NCBI GenBank assembly: GCA_026999335.1
Contig: JALTPW010000200.1
Location: forward strand, 1 to 33,984
Source of the DNA: Chromatiales bacterium
Lineage (GTDB): Bacteria > Pseudomonadota > Gammaproteobacteria > SZUA-152
Direction of reading: 5' to 3'
Length of the DNA: 33,984 nt
Positions 19,265 through 26,113 of the stretch are shown in pieces (position 1 is the stretch's first letter; every line of letters begins with the position of its first letter). The notes beneath the pieces are model-generated. The model did no database searches and was not told where the DNA came from. It was given only the letters and a program-made list of their open reading frames with translations. A program made the translations under genes and the position numbers.

Positions 19265-21853
19265 TCAGCGGCTGCTGAAGGAGTAGGCCAGCACCGAGGT
19301 CAGCCGGTTGCGGATCGGCGAGGGTACTTTGATCGCGCTATACTCCTCGCCATAGGCCTGCTTCTGCCCTGTCGGCTTGCCTTGGGCATCCACGGCCTCG
19401 AATGGCTGGCCGGTGACGAACGGCTTGGCGATGGTGTAGGTCAACGTGCCGCGCTGCCCGATGATGGCGCGTTCGTCGCCCAGATCGACGCCCGGTGCAT
19501 TCGTTGCGTAGGCGGGGATGCCCTTGATGGCTTCCAAATCCCCCTGGCCGTTGGTGTCCGTGCCATTGCGCTTGCTGTCAGCTTCGAAGTTGTTGGCGTT
19601 GGTGGCCGTGTTGTTGAGGGTGTAACTCATGAGCATGAAATCCGGCACCACGAACCGGTCCTGTGCCATGACGGCCTTGCGGGCGCCGAAAGTGCGCAGC
19701 AGTCCATTGAGGTGCTGTCCGATCTCCGTGGCGCCGTTGTCCAGGTCGAACTTGGCTACGTTTGTGGCGTAGCTGTAGCTGATGTCGTCTGCGCCAGCCG
19801 AATTGGGCGGCGTCACCGGCGAGCCGGTCTCGTCGACGAACTGGACATAGCCCAGGTTGTAGTTGGTGATCCTGTAATAAGTCCCGGCAGGCTGGGTACC
19901 GCTGCCGTCGTACTCCTGGATGGCCGCACCGTTCAGGCGCACCGTGATGGGGTTCTCTACGCTGCCCACATTGTTGCCCTGCAGGTCCTTCTGCTGATGG
20001 GGACGCACGATTGGGAATAGTGCAGTCTTGATGGTGCTGACCGTTGCCCCGTCGAGCTGCGTGTCGAAGGCTTCGTTGCTCACAGCTACGGCCCCGTAGG
20101 CGTCGGCGGCGCGTTGCAGCTCATTGCAGATGCGGCGCACGATCAGCTCGCGCATGATGCGGGCATTGCTCTCCACGTTGCGTGCGTAGGCGTCCCAGTT
20201 GATGGCGCTGGCACGGGAGAAATGCATCACTTCGTTGCTGATCAGGAAGGCCAGCTTCATGGGCAGGATGTAGGCCAGATCCATTTCCTGCCTGATACTG
20301 GCTCGGTGGATGGGCTGCCCCTCGTAGACGATGCCGTCGTTCATGACGGCGCTCATGTCGCGTATCTCGTAGGGGATCTGGGTGGTGGCCGTGGCACCGA
20401 AGTCGGTCAGGGTCTGCACCAAATCCAGCACCCGCAGGTCGGATAGCGCTTCGCGGATCACCGTGCGCTGGAATCCCACCGGCAAGTCGGTGTCGGCAAT
20501 GCCGGTGGTCCCGCCGGCGAGCAGCTTGCGCTCGTGATGGATACGTGCCGCGTTGAGACGGTCGAACTCGCTCAGCACCTGGTCCACGAAGGCGGGCACT
20601 TGCTCCGACAGGCGCAGGCGGCGGTTCGCATACAGGGCGGTTCTGCGCAGGCCTTTCAGGATCTCTTCCTCCAACGCTTTGGCGTCGTTGTTCTCTCCCA
20701 TGGTGATGCGCACGTCGCCCTGGGCGTGCTGGAACCCCATGGCAGCAAGCTGGGCCGAGACGGCCATGTCGTTACCGAGGCTGATCTGGTGTTCTGCCAG
20801 GCGGCGGACTTGGTCCTCTGACATTTCCGGGGTGATGAGCTCGGCGGCCTCACCTAAGCGCTTGCGGGCGTCCTCGGGCAGGTTTTTCAGGCCATCGGCT
20901 TCCTCCAGCAGTTTGTTGAACAGGGTGATATTCCGCTCGCGCTGCTCTTCGAGCTGGCGCCGGGCGGCCTCAGCCTCGCGGGCCTGCTCTTCCATCAGGC
21001 GCTTGACGTCATCCACGGTCAGGCCACCATTGCCGGCGGGCAGGTTCAGGCCGGAGAAGTCCAGCCTGATGACCTGCTCTCCGGCCTGGTTGCCGATGTT
21101 CTCGGCGAGTTGCAGTCCGGCGGCCTCCAGTGCGGTATAGAGCGCCTCGAGGGCCTCCTGGTCGTCGCCGAGCTGCTTGGCGGCTCGCTCGAACTGGCCG
21201 CAGATCTGGTCCACGATGCCGGCGGAGAGCTTCTTTGCCTCCAGCTTGGCGCGCAGTTTCTTGAGGAATTCGTTCATCGTCTCAATCTCCTGTTGGAAGA
21301 GGTAGTGAATCCTGGGGCTGATGAGCGGCGGCGTCTCATCGTCGAAGGACAGCGTGATGGGGTCCAGACGCTTGACCCGTGGGCGGGTCGTCAGCGCAGC
21401 CCCATAGAGCAGGGCACCGTGCTTTTTCCCTGTCTCAGGATCCTCGTAGTCCTCCGTGTAGTCCATGGACAGGTACTTCATGCCGCGTCGTTTCACGGCG
21501 TCCAGTCCATAGTCGGTGAACTCGACCTCGGCCCGAAACTTGTTCCGGTCCACGAACAACCGCCGGATTGTCCCTGCTGACCCTTCAGAAGGGCGGTGTC
21601 CGACATCTAGCATGATCTCCTGGCCATAAACATTGGCCTCGAAGTTCCGGATCATCTGGTTGAACTTCTTGCGGGTCAGCTCGACGCGCCCATAGAACGG
21701 GTCGTTGAATGTGACGACACGGGCCAGCGTGACTGTCGTCGTGCGGTTGTCCTCTCCCAGGCGCCGCGTATCCACGCGGTCGCAGAGAATACGGATGGCG
21801 CCGTCCGGCGCCCCGGCCAGGTCAAGCAGTTTGCGTTTGTGCTGTCTCTTCAT
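19265..21853 (-). CDS. Protease-scaffold-major capsid protein in one frame
   Basis: The 862-residue product starts at the ATG at 21853 (MKRQHKRKLL); a GTG at 21889 falls inside the terminator-like hairpin. Residues about 1-175 form a prohead protease of the Mu I-like/assemblin type: catalytic His86 in IMLDVGHRPSEG and Ser129 in GMKYLSMDYTED, then GAALTTRPRVKRLDP. Residues about 193-390 are a charged coiled-coil scaffold (MNEFLKKLRAKLEAKKLS, EEQAREAEAARRQLEEQRER). The rest, about 400-862, is the major capsid protein (QVPAFVDQVLSEFDRLNAAR, VIREALSDLRVLDLVQTLTD, MKLAFLISNEVMHFSRASAI), ending YSFSSR. An internal ATG at 21277 with its own ribosome binding site should also give a 670-residue scaffold-capsid form. 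Self-cleavage is expected but not shown. Confidence 0.85.
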   Translation of the reverse strand: MKRQHKRKLLDLAGAPDGAIRILCDRVDTRRLGEDNRTTTVTLARVVTFNDPFYGRVELTRKKFNQMIRNFEANVYGQEIMLDVGHRPSEGSAGTIRRLFVDRNKFRAEVEFTDYGLDAVKRRGMKYLSMDYTEDYEDPETGKKHGALLYGAALTTRPRVKRLDPITLSFDDETPPLISPRIHYLFQQEIETMNEFLKKLRAKLEAKKLSAGIVDQICGQFERAAKQLGDDQEALEALYTALEAAGLQLAENIGNQAGEQVIRLDFSGLNLPAGNGGLTVDDVKRLMEEQAREAEAARRQLEEQRERNITLFNKLLEEADGLKNLPEDARKRLGEAAELITPEMSEDQVRRLAEHQISLGNDMAVSAQLAAMGFQHAQGDVRITMGENNDAKALEEEILKGLRRTALYANRRLRLSEQVPAFVDQVLSEFDRLNAARIHHERKLLAGGTTGIADTDLPVGFQRTVIREALSDLRVLDLVQTLTDFGATATTQIPYEIRDMSAVMNDGIVYEGQPIHRASIRQEMDLAYILPMKLAFLISNEVMHFSRASAINWDAYARNVESNARIMRELIVRRICNELQRAADAYGAVAVSNEAFDTQLDGATVSTIKTALFPIVRPHQQKDLQGNNVGSVENPITVRLNGAAIQEYDGSGTQPAGTYYRITNYNLGYVQFVDETGSPVTPPNSAGADDISYSYATNVAKFDLDNGATEIGQHLNGLLRTFGARKAVMAQDRFVVPDFMLMSYTLNNTATNANNFEADSKRNGTDTNGQGDLEAIKGIPAYATNAPGVDLGDERAIIGQRGTLTYTIAKPFVTGQPFEAVDAQGKPTGQKQAYGEEYSAIKVPSPIRNRLTSVLAYSFSSR
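21275..21291 (-). promoter_or_regulatory. Internal ribosome binding site and ATG in the capsid frame
   Basis: AGGAG (21287-21291) lies nine bases before an in-frame ATG (21275-21277) that opens MNEFLKKLRAKLEAKKLS. This is a better ribosome binding site than that of the full-length start. It falls exactly at the junction between the protease and scaffold segments, as in the nested lambda C/Nu3 genes. The product would lack the protease. Confidence 0.7.
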
Positions 21854-21864
21854 CGCTGTCCCAC

Positions 21865-21901
21865 AAAAAAACCGGGAGACCGCATCCACGGTCGTTCCCG
21901 G
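21865..21901 (-). terminator. Intrinsic terminator just upstream of the capsid gene
   Basis: On the minus strand, CCGGGA and GACCG pair with CGGTC and TCCCGG (stem 21889-21901 with 21872-21882, one two-base bulge). The loop has six bases and is followed immediately by seven T residues (21865-21871). This is a textbook intrinsic terminator. It ends only 11 bases before the capsid ATG at 21853, so capsid transcription must read through it, start after it or control it. Confidence 0.75.
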
Positions 21902-21927
21902 CTTGTGCTTTACAGCTTGTGCCTTTG

Positions 21928-21963
21928 TGTCCTGATGCCACCGTATCCCGTGGCGTCAGGACA
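21928..21963 (-). other. Long hairpin upstream of the terminator
   Basis: Arms TGTCCTGATGCCAC (21928-21941) and GTGGCGTCAGGACA (21950-21963) pair over 14 positions with one mismatch around an eight-base loop. No T-run follows. It overlaps the conserved 28-bp element at 21956-21983 and precedes the terminator at 21865-21901, forming a two-hairpin leader before the capsid gene. Confidence 0.6.
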
Positions 21964-21983
21964 GAGTAAGGGCGCGGACTGTC
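21956..21983 (-). repeat. Conserved 28-bp element, copy before the capsid gene
   Basis: In minus orientation it begins GACAGTCCGCGCCCT and ends CTGTCCTGA. It shares about 21 of 28 positions with the copy at 23486-23513. The first bases are part of the TGA stop of the gene at 21982-22323. GACAG and CTGTC at the two sides form a dyad. See the copies at 23486 and 31847. Confidence 0.6.
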
Positions 21984-22323
21984 AGCCGCGCACGTGAATG
22001 ACTTTACTCACCGTAATGAGGCGTTGTGCAGGCCCGAAATCCACTTGGAGTTTGGCCCGATACCTTCCACTGTCCGGAATATCACCATCTTGCAACGTGT
22101 ATTCCACGTATTCTCCCGCAGCGAACGTCTTCTGTACCGTTGACCCATCCGGCTGCTGGACATCTGCCTGGATCGTAGAGTTGCCAATGCTGACATCATT
22201 TTGATCCCTGACGAACGAGCTACCATCAGGCCTCGTCACGGACAGTGAGATCGCAGTGGCACCACTCAGGTCATAGCCTGTGTTGATACGTAGGATCTTT
22301 CCATACTCGCCCGCATTGAGCAC
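21982..22323 (-). CDS. Small beta-rich particle protein, 113 aa
   Basis: This starts at a GTG with a good ribosome binding site (GGAGGCTGAG). The product has an immunoglobulin-like or carbohydrate-module look: MLNAGEYGKILRINTGYDLS, TAISLSVTRPDGSSFVRDQN, then ADVQQPDGSTVQKTFAAGEY and GRYRAKLQVDFG. Similar modules occur in phage baseplate or decoration proteins (BppU-like N-terminal domains), which is my best guess. It is the last gene before the terminator and capsid gene. Confidence 0.65.
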   Translation of the reverse strand: MLNAGEYGKILRINTGYDLSGATAISLSVTRPDGSSFVRDQNDVSIGNSTIQADVQQPDGSTVQKTFAAGEYVEYTLQDGDIPDSGRYRAKLQVDFGPAQRLITVSKVIHVRG

Positions 22324-22324
22324 C

Positions 22325-22660
22325 TCAGCCTCCGGTCATCTCAGGAGGATATTTCGTCACTCGGCCGACGGTGCCACACTTGGGACATTGTACGAAATGC
22401 TCGTGGCCGTCCGCAGGGACCTCGGCATATAGCGCCGTGAGGTCCTGACCGCAGGGCACGATACGGGTCTCGACCCTGTCAATGACGGGCTCGCCGGCAT
22501 CGCCCATCATAACGGCACCATTCTCGTCCCGGGCATAGATTGTTTCCTCTACCTCGATGCCCCGCTTGGCATGGCCCGCCATGCCGGGCTTGTTGGCCGC
22601 GCGTGCCTCTGCCTCGGTATAGGTGCCAAGTACAGGTCCGACGCATGTGATCGTCGTCAT
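22325..22660 (-). CDS. Hypothetical protein with one CPKC zinc-knuckle half, 111 aa
   Basis: The C-terminal part carries HEHFVQCPKCGTVGRVTKYP, one Cys-x2-Cys, with other Cys at residues 6 and 69. A full zinc site would need Cys or His from elsewhere, for example from the nearby HEH. The N-terminal part (CVGPVLGTYTEAEARAANKP) is polar. It is packed with its neighbours by a four-base overlap. Unknown function; accessory virion or late regulatory protein by position. Confidence 0.6.
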   Translation of the reverse strand: MTTITCVGPVLGTYTEAEARAANKPGMAGHAKRGIEVEETIYARDENGAVMMGDAGEPVIDRVETRIVPCGQDLTALYAEVPADGHEHFVQCPKCGTVGRVTKYPPEMTGG

Positions 22661-23397
22661 ACCGTGTTTCCTGCTAGTTGAGTGGTATAGCTGCTCTTGA
22701 TGGCTGGCGCATCGGCGGCACGACTCATCTCGATCCAGACGCCGATGTTCTCATTAGCTGCCAGACTGCCGCCCGGCACACTCTGCTGTACGGAGTCATC
22801 CACAAACGTGATACCTGCAGGAGCGGTCTTGCGGTTGGTGACACTCACAGTATCTCCCTTTGCCGTGGCCAGGCCGATGCGGATCGAAGCCGAGGGGTCT
22901 GCAGTCAGGGTCACTGTCGCATTAGTGAGGGTCAAGCTGGCATTCTCATTGCGCCAGAACTCTTTTTCATAGCGAGTAGTGGCCGCGGCCTCGCTCGTAG
23001 AATCTATGAACAGGATGGATGCGGCCGTCTTGCCCGCCGGGATGATCACGACGTCATCATTCGGGCTGGTATTGCGTTGGATGGTGACGTTCCCGGCAGG
23101 CGCCGCGGATAGGGTAGCCTTGAGGAACCGCTCGAAGGTGGTGGCAAACGTGACTGGAGTCGTGCCGTTCAACGCTTTGGTTTCGTTGACGATGGCCCCT
23201 GTCGCATCCCGTCCCGTGATGGTCAGGGTCATCGTATCCGCGGCATTGTCGGACACCGCACGCAGTTGATCGTTGGCCGCCAGTTGGGTCACATCGAGAA
23301 CGCACGAGGCATCGATGCCGCCACCACTGGTCGAGACATCGTCCTCTGGTCGACTCAAGGCGCCATATTTCTTGAGTTCGCTGGACAATATGGGCAT
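22657..23397 (-). CDS. Phage virion structural protein, 246 aa
   Basis: The protein is beta-rich with many Thr, Ala, Asp and no Cys-rich sites: MPILSSELKKYGALSRPEDD, then LTITGRDATGAIVNETKALN, VTIQRNTSPNDDVVIIPAGK and GVWIEMSRAADAPAIKSSYT. I know close relatives from gammaproteobacterial siphophages as unnamed particle proteins next to the head genes. GAGGGA precedes the ATG. The leader upstream (23398-23512) holds a 28-bp element copy. Confidence 0.7.
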   Translation of the reverse strand: MPILSSELKKYGALSRPEDDVSTSGGGIDASCVLDVTQLAANDQLRAVSDNAADTMTLTITGRDATGAIVNETKALNGTTPVTFATTFERFLKATLSAAPAGNVTIQRNTSPNDDVVIIPAGKTAASILFIDSTSEAAATTRYEKEFWRNENASLTLTNATVTLTADPSASIRIGLATAKGDTVSVTNRKTAPAGITFVDDSVQQSVPGGSLAANENIGVWIEMSRAADAPAIKSSYTTQLAGNTV

Positions 23398-23485
23398 GTC
23401 ATGTCCCTCAAAAAGATCAGGGCGCCTGCATTATGACAACGACGGTCCGCCACAGATCAGGTTGTTCGCCATCCTATGGCCACAG

Positions 23486-23513
23486 TCAAGACATGACAAG
23501 GGCGCGGTTTGTC
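23486..23513 (-). repeat. Conserved 28-bp element, copy at 23.5 kb
   Basis: In minus orientation it begins GACAAACCGCGCCCT and ends ATGTCTTGA, with 24 of 28 positions identical to the copy at 31847-31874. Its first base is the last base of the TAG stop of the gene at 23513-25375. It lies in the 115-bp gap before the gene at 22657-23397. Confidence 0.65.
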
Positions 23514-25375
23514 TAATGAAGATTTATATCCCTACGCAGCATCGCTTCGATCTCCTGGCTGGCGGACAGCAGCAGTTCGATATCATGATACGTAGCTGCC
23601 ACGATCACTCCGTCTGACTCGAACGGCACAGCAGCAGAGCCAGCTAACATTGACAGCGCCTCAATGGCGCTGATCCCGGAGCGCCCCATATGACGCAACG
23701 CATCGATAGGTGATCTCGATAGCCGATCGACCATAGCCTGCGACGCAATCCCTGTGCGTGACGATCGCCGTGCTGACTGAAGTGCCTCGATTGCTACTGC
23801 CACAGCAGTCGATACTGGTGTGGTAGCGATGCCGCGCACCTCGTAGCTGGTGCTCAATGCCCCAACGACACGAGCAACGGTCTCATAGGCTGCAATGGAT
23901 GCCTTGTTCGCACGAGTCAACGTCTCGATCTCTGAAGGCTTCGCCTGCAATAGCCGCATCGAGACTTCCATGCTGGATGACGTCGATACCAGCACAGGAC
24001 CAGTCGACTCCCAGCGTATGCTACCAGTCGCACCGATTTCAGCCAAGGCGCAGTACCATGACGATGCAGTAGCATCGATCATGGCTATTGACTCCATTCC
24101 ACATAAATGGGCAGAGAGAAGTGCTCTAGCGCACTCGAAACGTGAGATAGCTGCTGTTTTGATACCTTGTTGAGTTTCTACAGATGACGTGCGAGATGCA
24201 GATACTGTGTTACCTGCAGTCGGAGCAGCCCCAATAGCCAAGTACCCAAAGGTGCGGATGCTCGCTGAGACGGTATCCCAGTTTAGTGAAATAGTATCTG
24301 CTGCGAACCCAGTTATAGTTGCTCCGGTAATGACCCCATTAGAATAATCCTGGAAAGAAATAGATCTTGTGCCATCTCTCCATGATCTATCTGGATAGTT
24401 GTCTTGCTGCGACACGCTACCAACTGCAAAATTGGACGTAGCATCTGAGACGCCATAGAATTCACGATTAGGCTTTCCGTAATTACCGCTTACATTGTCG
24501 CGACCGTCGCCGGTGGTCAACACTGCGCTCGTAGTGAAACCGATGCCAGTGATGGAGTCGGCGCCAGCAGCAGTCGCAGTGTCCTTGGTACCAACCTTGC
24601 ACTGAGGACCTTTAATAGCGATGAAGCAGTGAGCTGCCTGTGTTGTACCACCTACTGTCTTGGTCAGATCAAATCCTGTTGACGTAAAGGCCGCGGTGAC
24701 TTCGTACAGAGTAGAAGTTACCGTGCCAGTAGTCCCTTCAGTTGGCATAGCATTGATTGCGCCCAACTTCCAACCACCACGATCTGCACTACCATCTGAC
24801 CGCTCTGAATGTCCCTCTGAATACTGTGTGGTACCGTCATAGAATCCGATAGAAATCGGCGGCTTGGACCGATCAGTACCAACCGGAGTTCCCACAATCC
24901 CAAACAGAATTAGGGCATCTGGTCGATAGCCCAAGTTCTGGGAATAAGTGCTTCCAGTAGGGAAATCAAATGACCCCACAGATGAGTTCGTTATGTCTGA
25001 CCCTCCGAGTGCGAGATAGTAAATCGTCTCTGATTTAGCGTGCGTCGTGAAATTTATATCAAACCCAGTATCCGTTAACTGATAGATCTGAGCAGCGAGC
25101 TCCACTCCAGTTACCATGTTGGCAAGATATATCGAGTAACCGGATATTACACCTCCAATTTTTCCCCAAATGTCCTCCCGGTTATCTTGGTGCACGACGC
25201 AGTCAGTCCCTGGACCAGTGCTTGCTCCATAGCAATAGCTCTCCTTTGTGTTGGCTGGATAATCCGAGTTCGCGTATTTACCCAACAGAATGACTAGCTT
25301 GGGTTTAAATCCGACGTTTATGCTATTGACGCCGGACGCGGAGGTGAAAGACCCTACTTTTACGTCGAGAGCCAT
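23513..25375 (-). CDS. Large accessory particle protein with repeated modules
   Basis: I start this at the ATG at 25375 (MALDVKVGSFTSASGVNSIN); a TTG six bases upstream is also open. Three related beta modules of about 130-150 residues begin with VGSFTSASGVNSINVGFKPK, VGSFDFPTGSTYSQNLGYRP and a more diverged TAAGADSITGIGFTTSAVLT. The C-terminal third has short degenerate repeats around I-x-A-x-E-A/S-L, such as VSTAVAVAIEALQSARRSSR and GISAIEALSMLAGSAAVPFE. Base composition is AT-richer than the neighbouring head genes. I propose a head decoration or fibre-like protein, probably acquired; I do not recognise a named family. Confidence 0.65.
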   Translation of the reverse strand: MALDVKVGSFTSASGVNSINVGFKPKLVILLGKYANSDYPANTKESYCYGASTGPGTDCVVHQDNREDIWGKIGGVISGYSIYLANMVTGVELAAQIYQLTDTGFDINFTTHAKSETIYYLALGGSDITNSSVGSFDFPTGSTYSQNLGYRPDALILFGIVGTPVGTDRSKPPISIGFYDGTTQYSEGHSERSDGSADRGGWKLGAINAMPTEGTTGTVTSTLYEVTAAFTSTGFDLTKTVGGTTQAAHCFIAIKGPQCKVGTKDTATAAGADSITGIGFTTSAVLTTGDGRDNVSGNYGKPNREFYGVSDATSNFAVGSVSQQDNYPDRSWRDGTRSISFQDYSNGVITGATITGFAADTISLNWDTVSASIRTFGYLAIGAAPTAGNTVSASRTSSVETQQGIKTAAISRFECARALLSAHLCGMESIAMIDATASSWYCALAEIGATGSIRWESTGPVLVSTSSSMEVSMRLLQAKPSEIETLTRANKASIAAYETVARVVGALSTSYEVRGIATTPVSTAVAVAIEALQSARRSSRTGIASQAMVDRLSRSPIDALRHMGRSGISAIEALSMLAGSAAVPFESDGVIVAATYHDIELLLSASQEIEAMLRRDINLH

Positions 25376-25377
25376 AC

Positions 25378-25797
25378 TCAATCGACGGCGCCGGCATCGA
25401 GGTAAGCGCGGGCTTTTGTACGGATGTCATCGACAGTCAGCAGTGGCAATCCGACTTGCTGGCGGAGGGTATTGACCTCATCCAAAGTAACAAGAGTAAT
25501 GACCCTAAGCATCTTTCCCCATGTGCTGCGGTCGGTGTTGAACAGATCTGCGACCTGTTCACGCTGTAACAAGTTGTCATCATCCTGTGCGGCTGTCTGA
25601 AATGTAGAGATCTCCGACTGTGTGGCTTTTCTGACCTGTGTCCCATCCCAGATCAGCGGTTGTGAGAGGTCAGCTCCAGGTTCGATGGCAGGATTGTCCA
25701 ATACCGAGAAAAATCGTGTATCAATATCTGGCCATGGGTCTGTATCGATGCTCTGGGAGACGATTTCACCGCTACTCAATCTGTACAAGAATTTCAT
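25378..25797 (-). CDS. Hypothetical phage protein, 139 aa
   Basis: This begins MKFLYRLSSGEIVSQSIDTD with GAGGCACTCC before the ATG. Beta-rich first half (PDIDTRFFSVLDNPAIEPGA, DGTQVRKATQSEIS), then helices (DNLLQREQVADLFNTDRSTW and DEVNTLRQQVGLPLLTVDDI). The C-terminal section resembles small domains added to phage tail or fibre accessory proteins. Its stop overlaps the large particle protein start region, so the pair is probably a unit. The function is not established. Confidence 0.65.
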   Translation of the reverse strand: MKFLYRLSSGEIVSQSIDTDPWPDIDTRFFSVLDNPAIEPGADLSQPLIWDGTQVRKATQSEISTFQTAAQDDDNLLQREQVADLFNTDRSTWGKMLRVITLVTLDEVNTLRQQVGLPLLTVDDIRTKARAYLDAGAVD

Positions 25798-25806
25798 TGG
25801 AGTGCC

Positions 25807-25971
25807 TCATAACATTGTCAGTCCAGGAATCGTGACCCACCGTTTACAACGTGTGCATTTTACCTCTGCTGATGTACCAGATAGGCGTAACACTCTGCAT
25901 CTGACTACGGACCCGTCAAATATGCGAAATCCGCATCGACATACGACTCTTTTGCTATTTCTCTCTGGCAT
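25807..25971 (-). CDS. Com-like zinc-binding small protein, 54 aa
   Basis: Starting at the ATG at 25971 (MPERNSKRVVCRCGFRIFDG), this basic protein has Cys11, Cys13, Cys25 and then Cys39-x2-Cys42 (KCTRCKRWVTIPG). The pattern resembles Mu Com and related zinc-finger translational regulators (KCPRCK). The mom gene that Com activates is not in this window. Some relatives act elsewhere in phages, so the call is tentative. The first Cys pair is C-x-C rather than the usual C-x2-C. Confidence 0.5.
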   Translation of the reverse strand: MPERNSKRVVCRCGFRIFDGSVVRCRVLRLSGTSAEVKCTRCKRWVTIPGLTML

Positions 25972-26113
25972 TGTCTTCACCATCTTCAATCTCGATGATG
26001 TCCCCGGTGGTTTCACCTGCCTCGATCGCGACCGCGAACTCCGCTTGCTGCCGTGACATATTGGCCACGCGCATAAGCTCTTTGATACGTTGCTCTTTCT
26101 CTTCGTCGCTCAT
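25955..26113 (-). CDS. Small acidic helical protein, 52 aa
   Basis: The frame reads MSDEEKEQRIKELMRVANMS, RQQAEFAVAIEAGETTGDII, then EIEDGEDNAREK. It is acidic and helical. Its start overlaps the stop of the head morphogenesis gene (ATGA), and it overlaps the Com-like gene by 17 bases. An upstream ATG at 26119 (MAMSDEEK) is also possible. No family recognised; coding is supported by tight coupling and clean helical pattern. Confidence 0.55.
   Translation of the reverse strand: MSDEEKEQRIKELMRVANMSRQQAEFAVAIEAGETTGDIIEIEDGEDNAREK

Noticed and set aside
19163..20020. A 285-codon open frame on the plus strand
   Set aside because: It lies opposite the capsid part of the protease-scaffold-capsid gene, whose reading frame is well supported. 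The product has no recognisable pattern.
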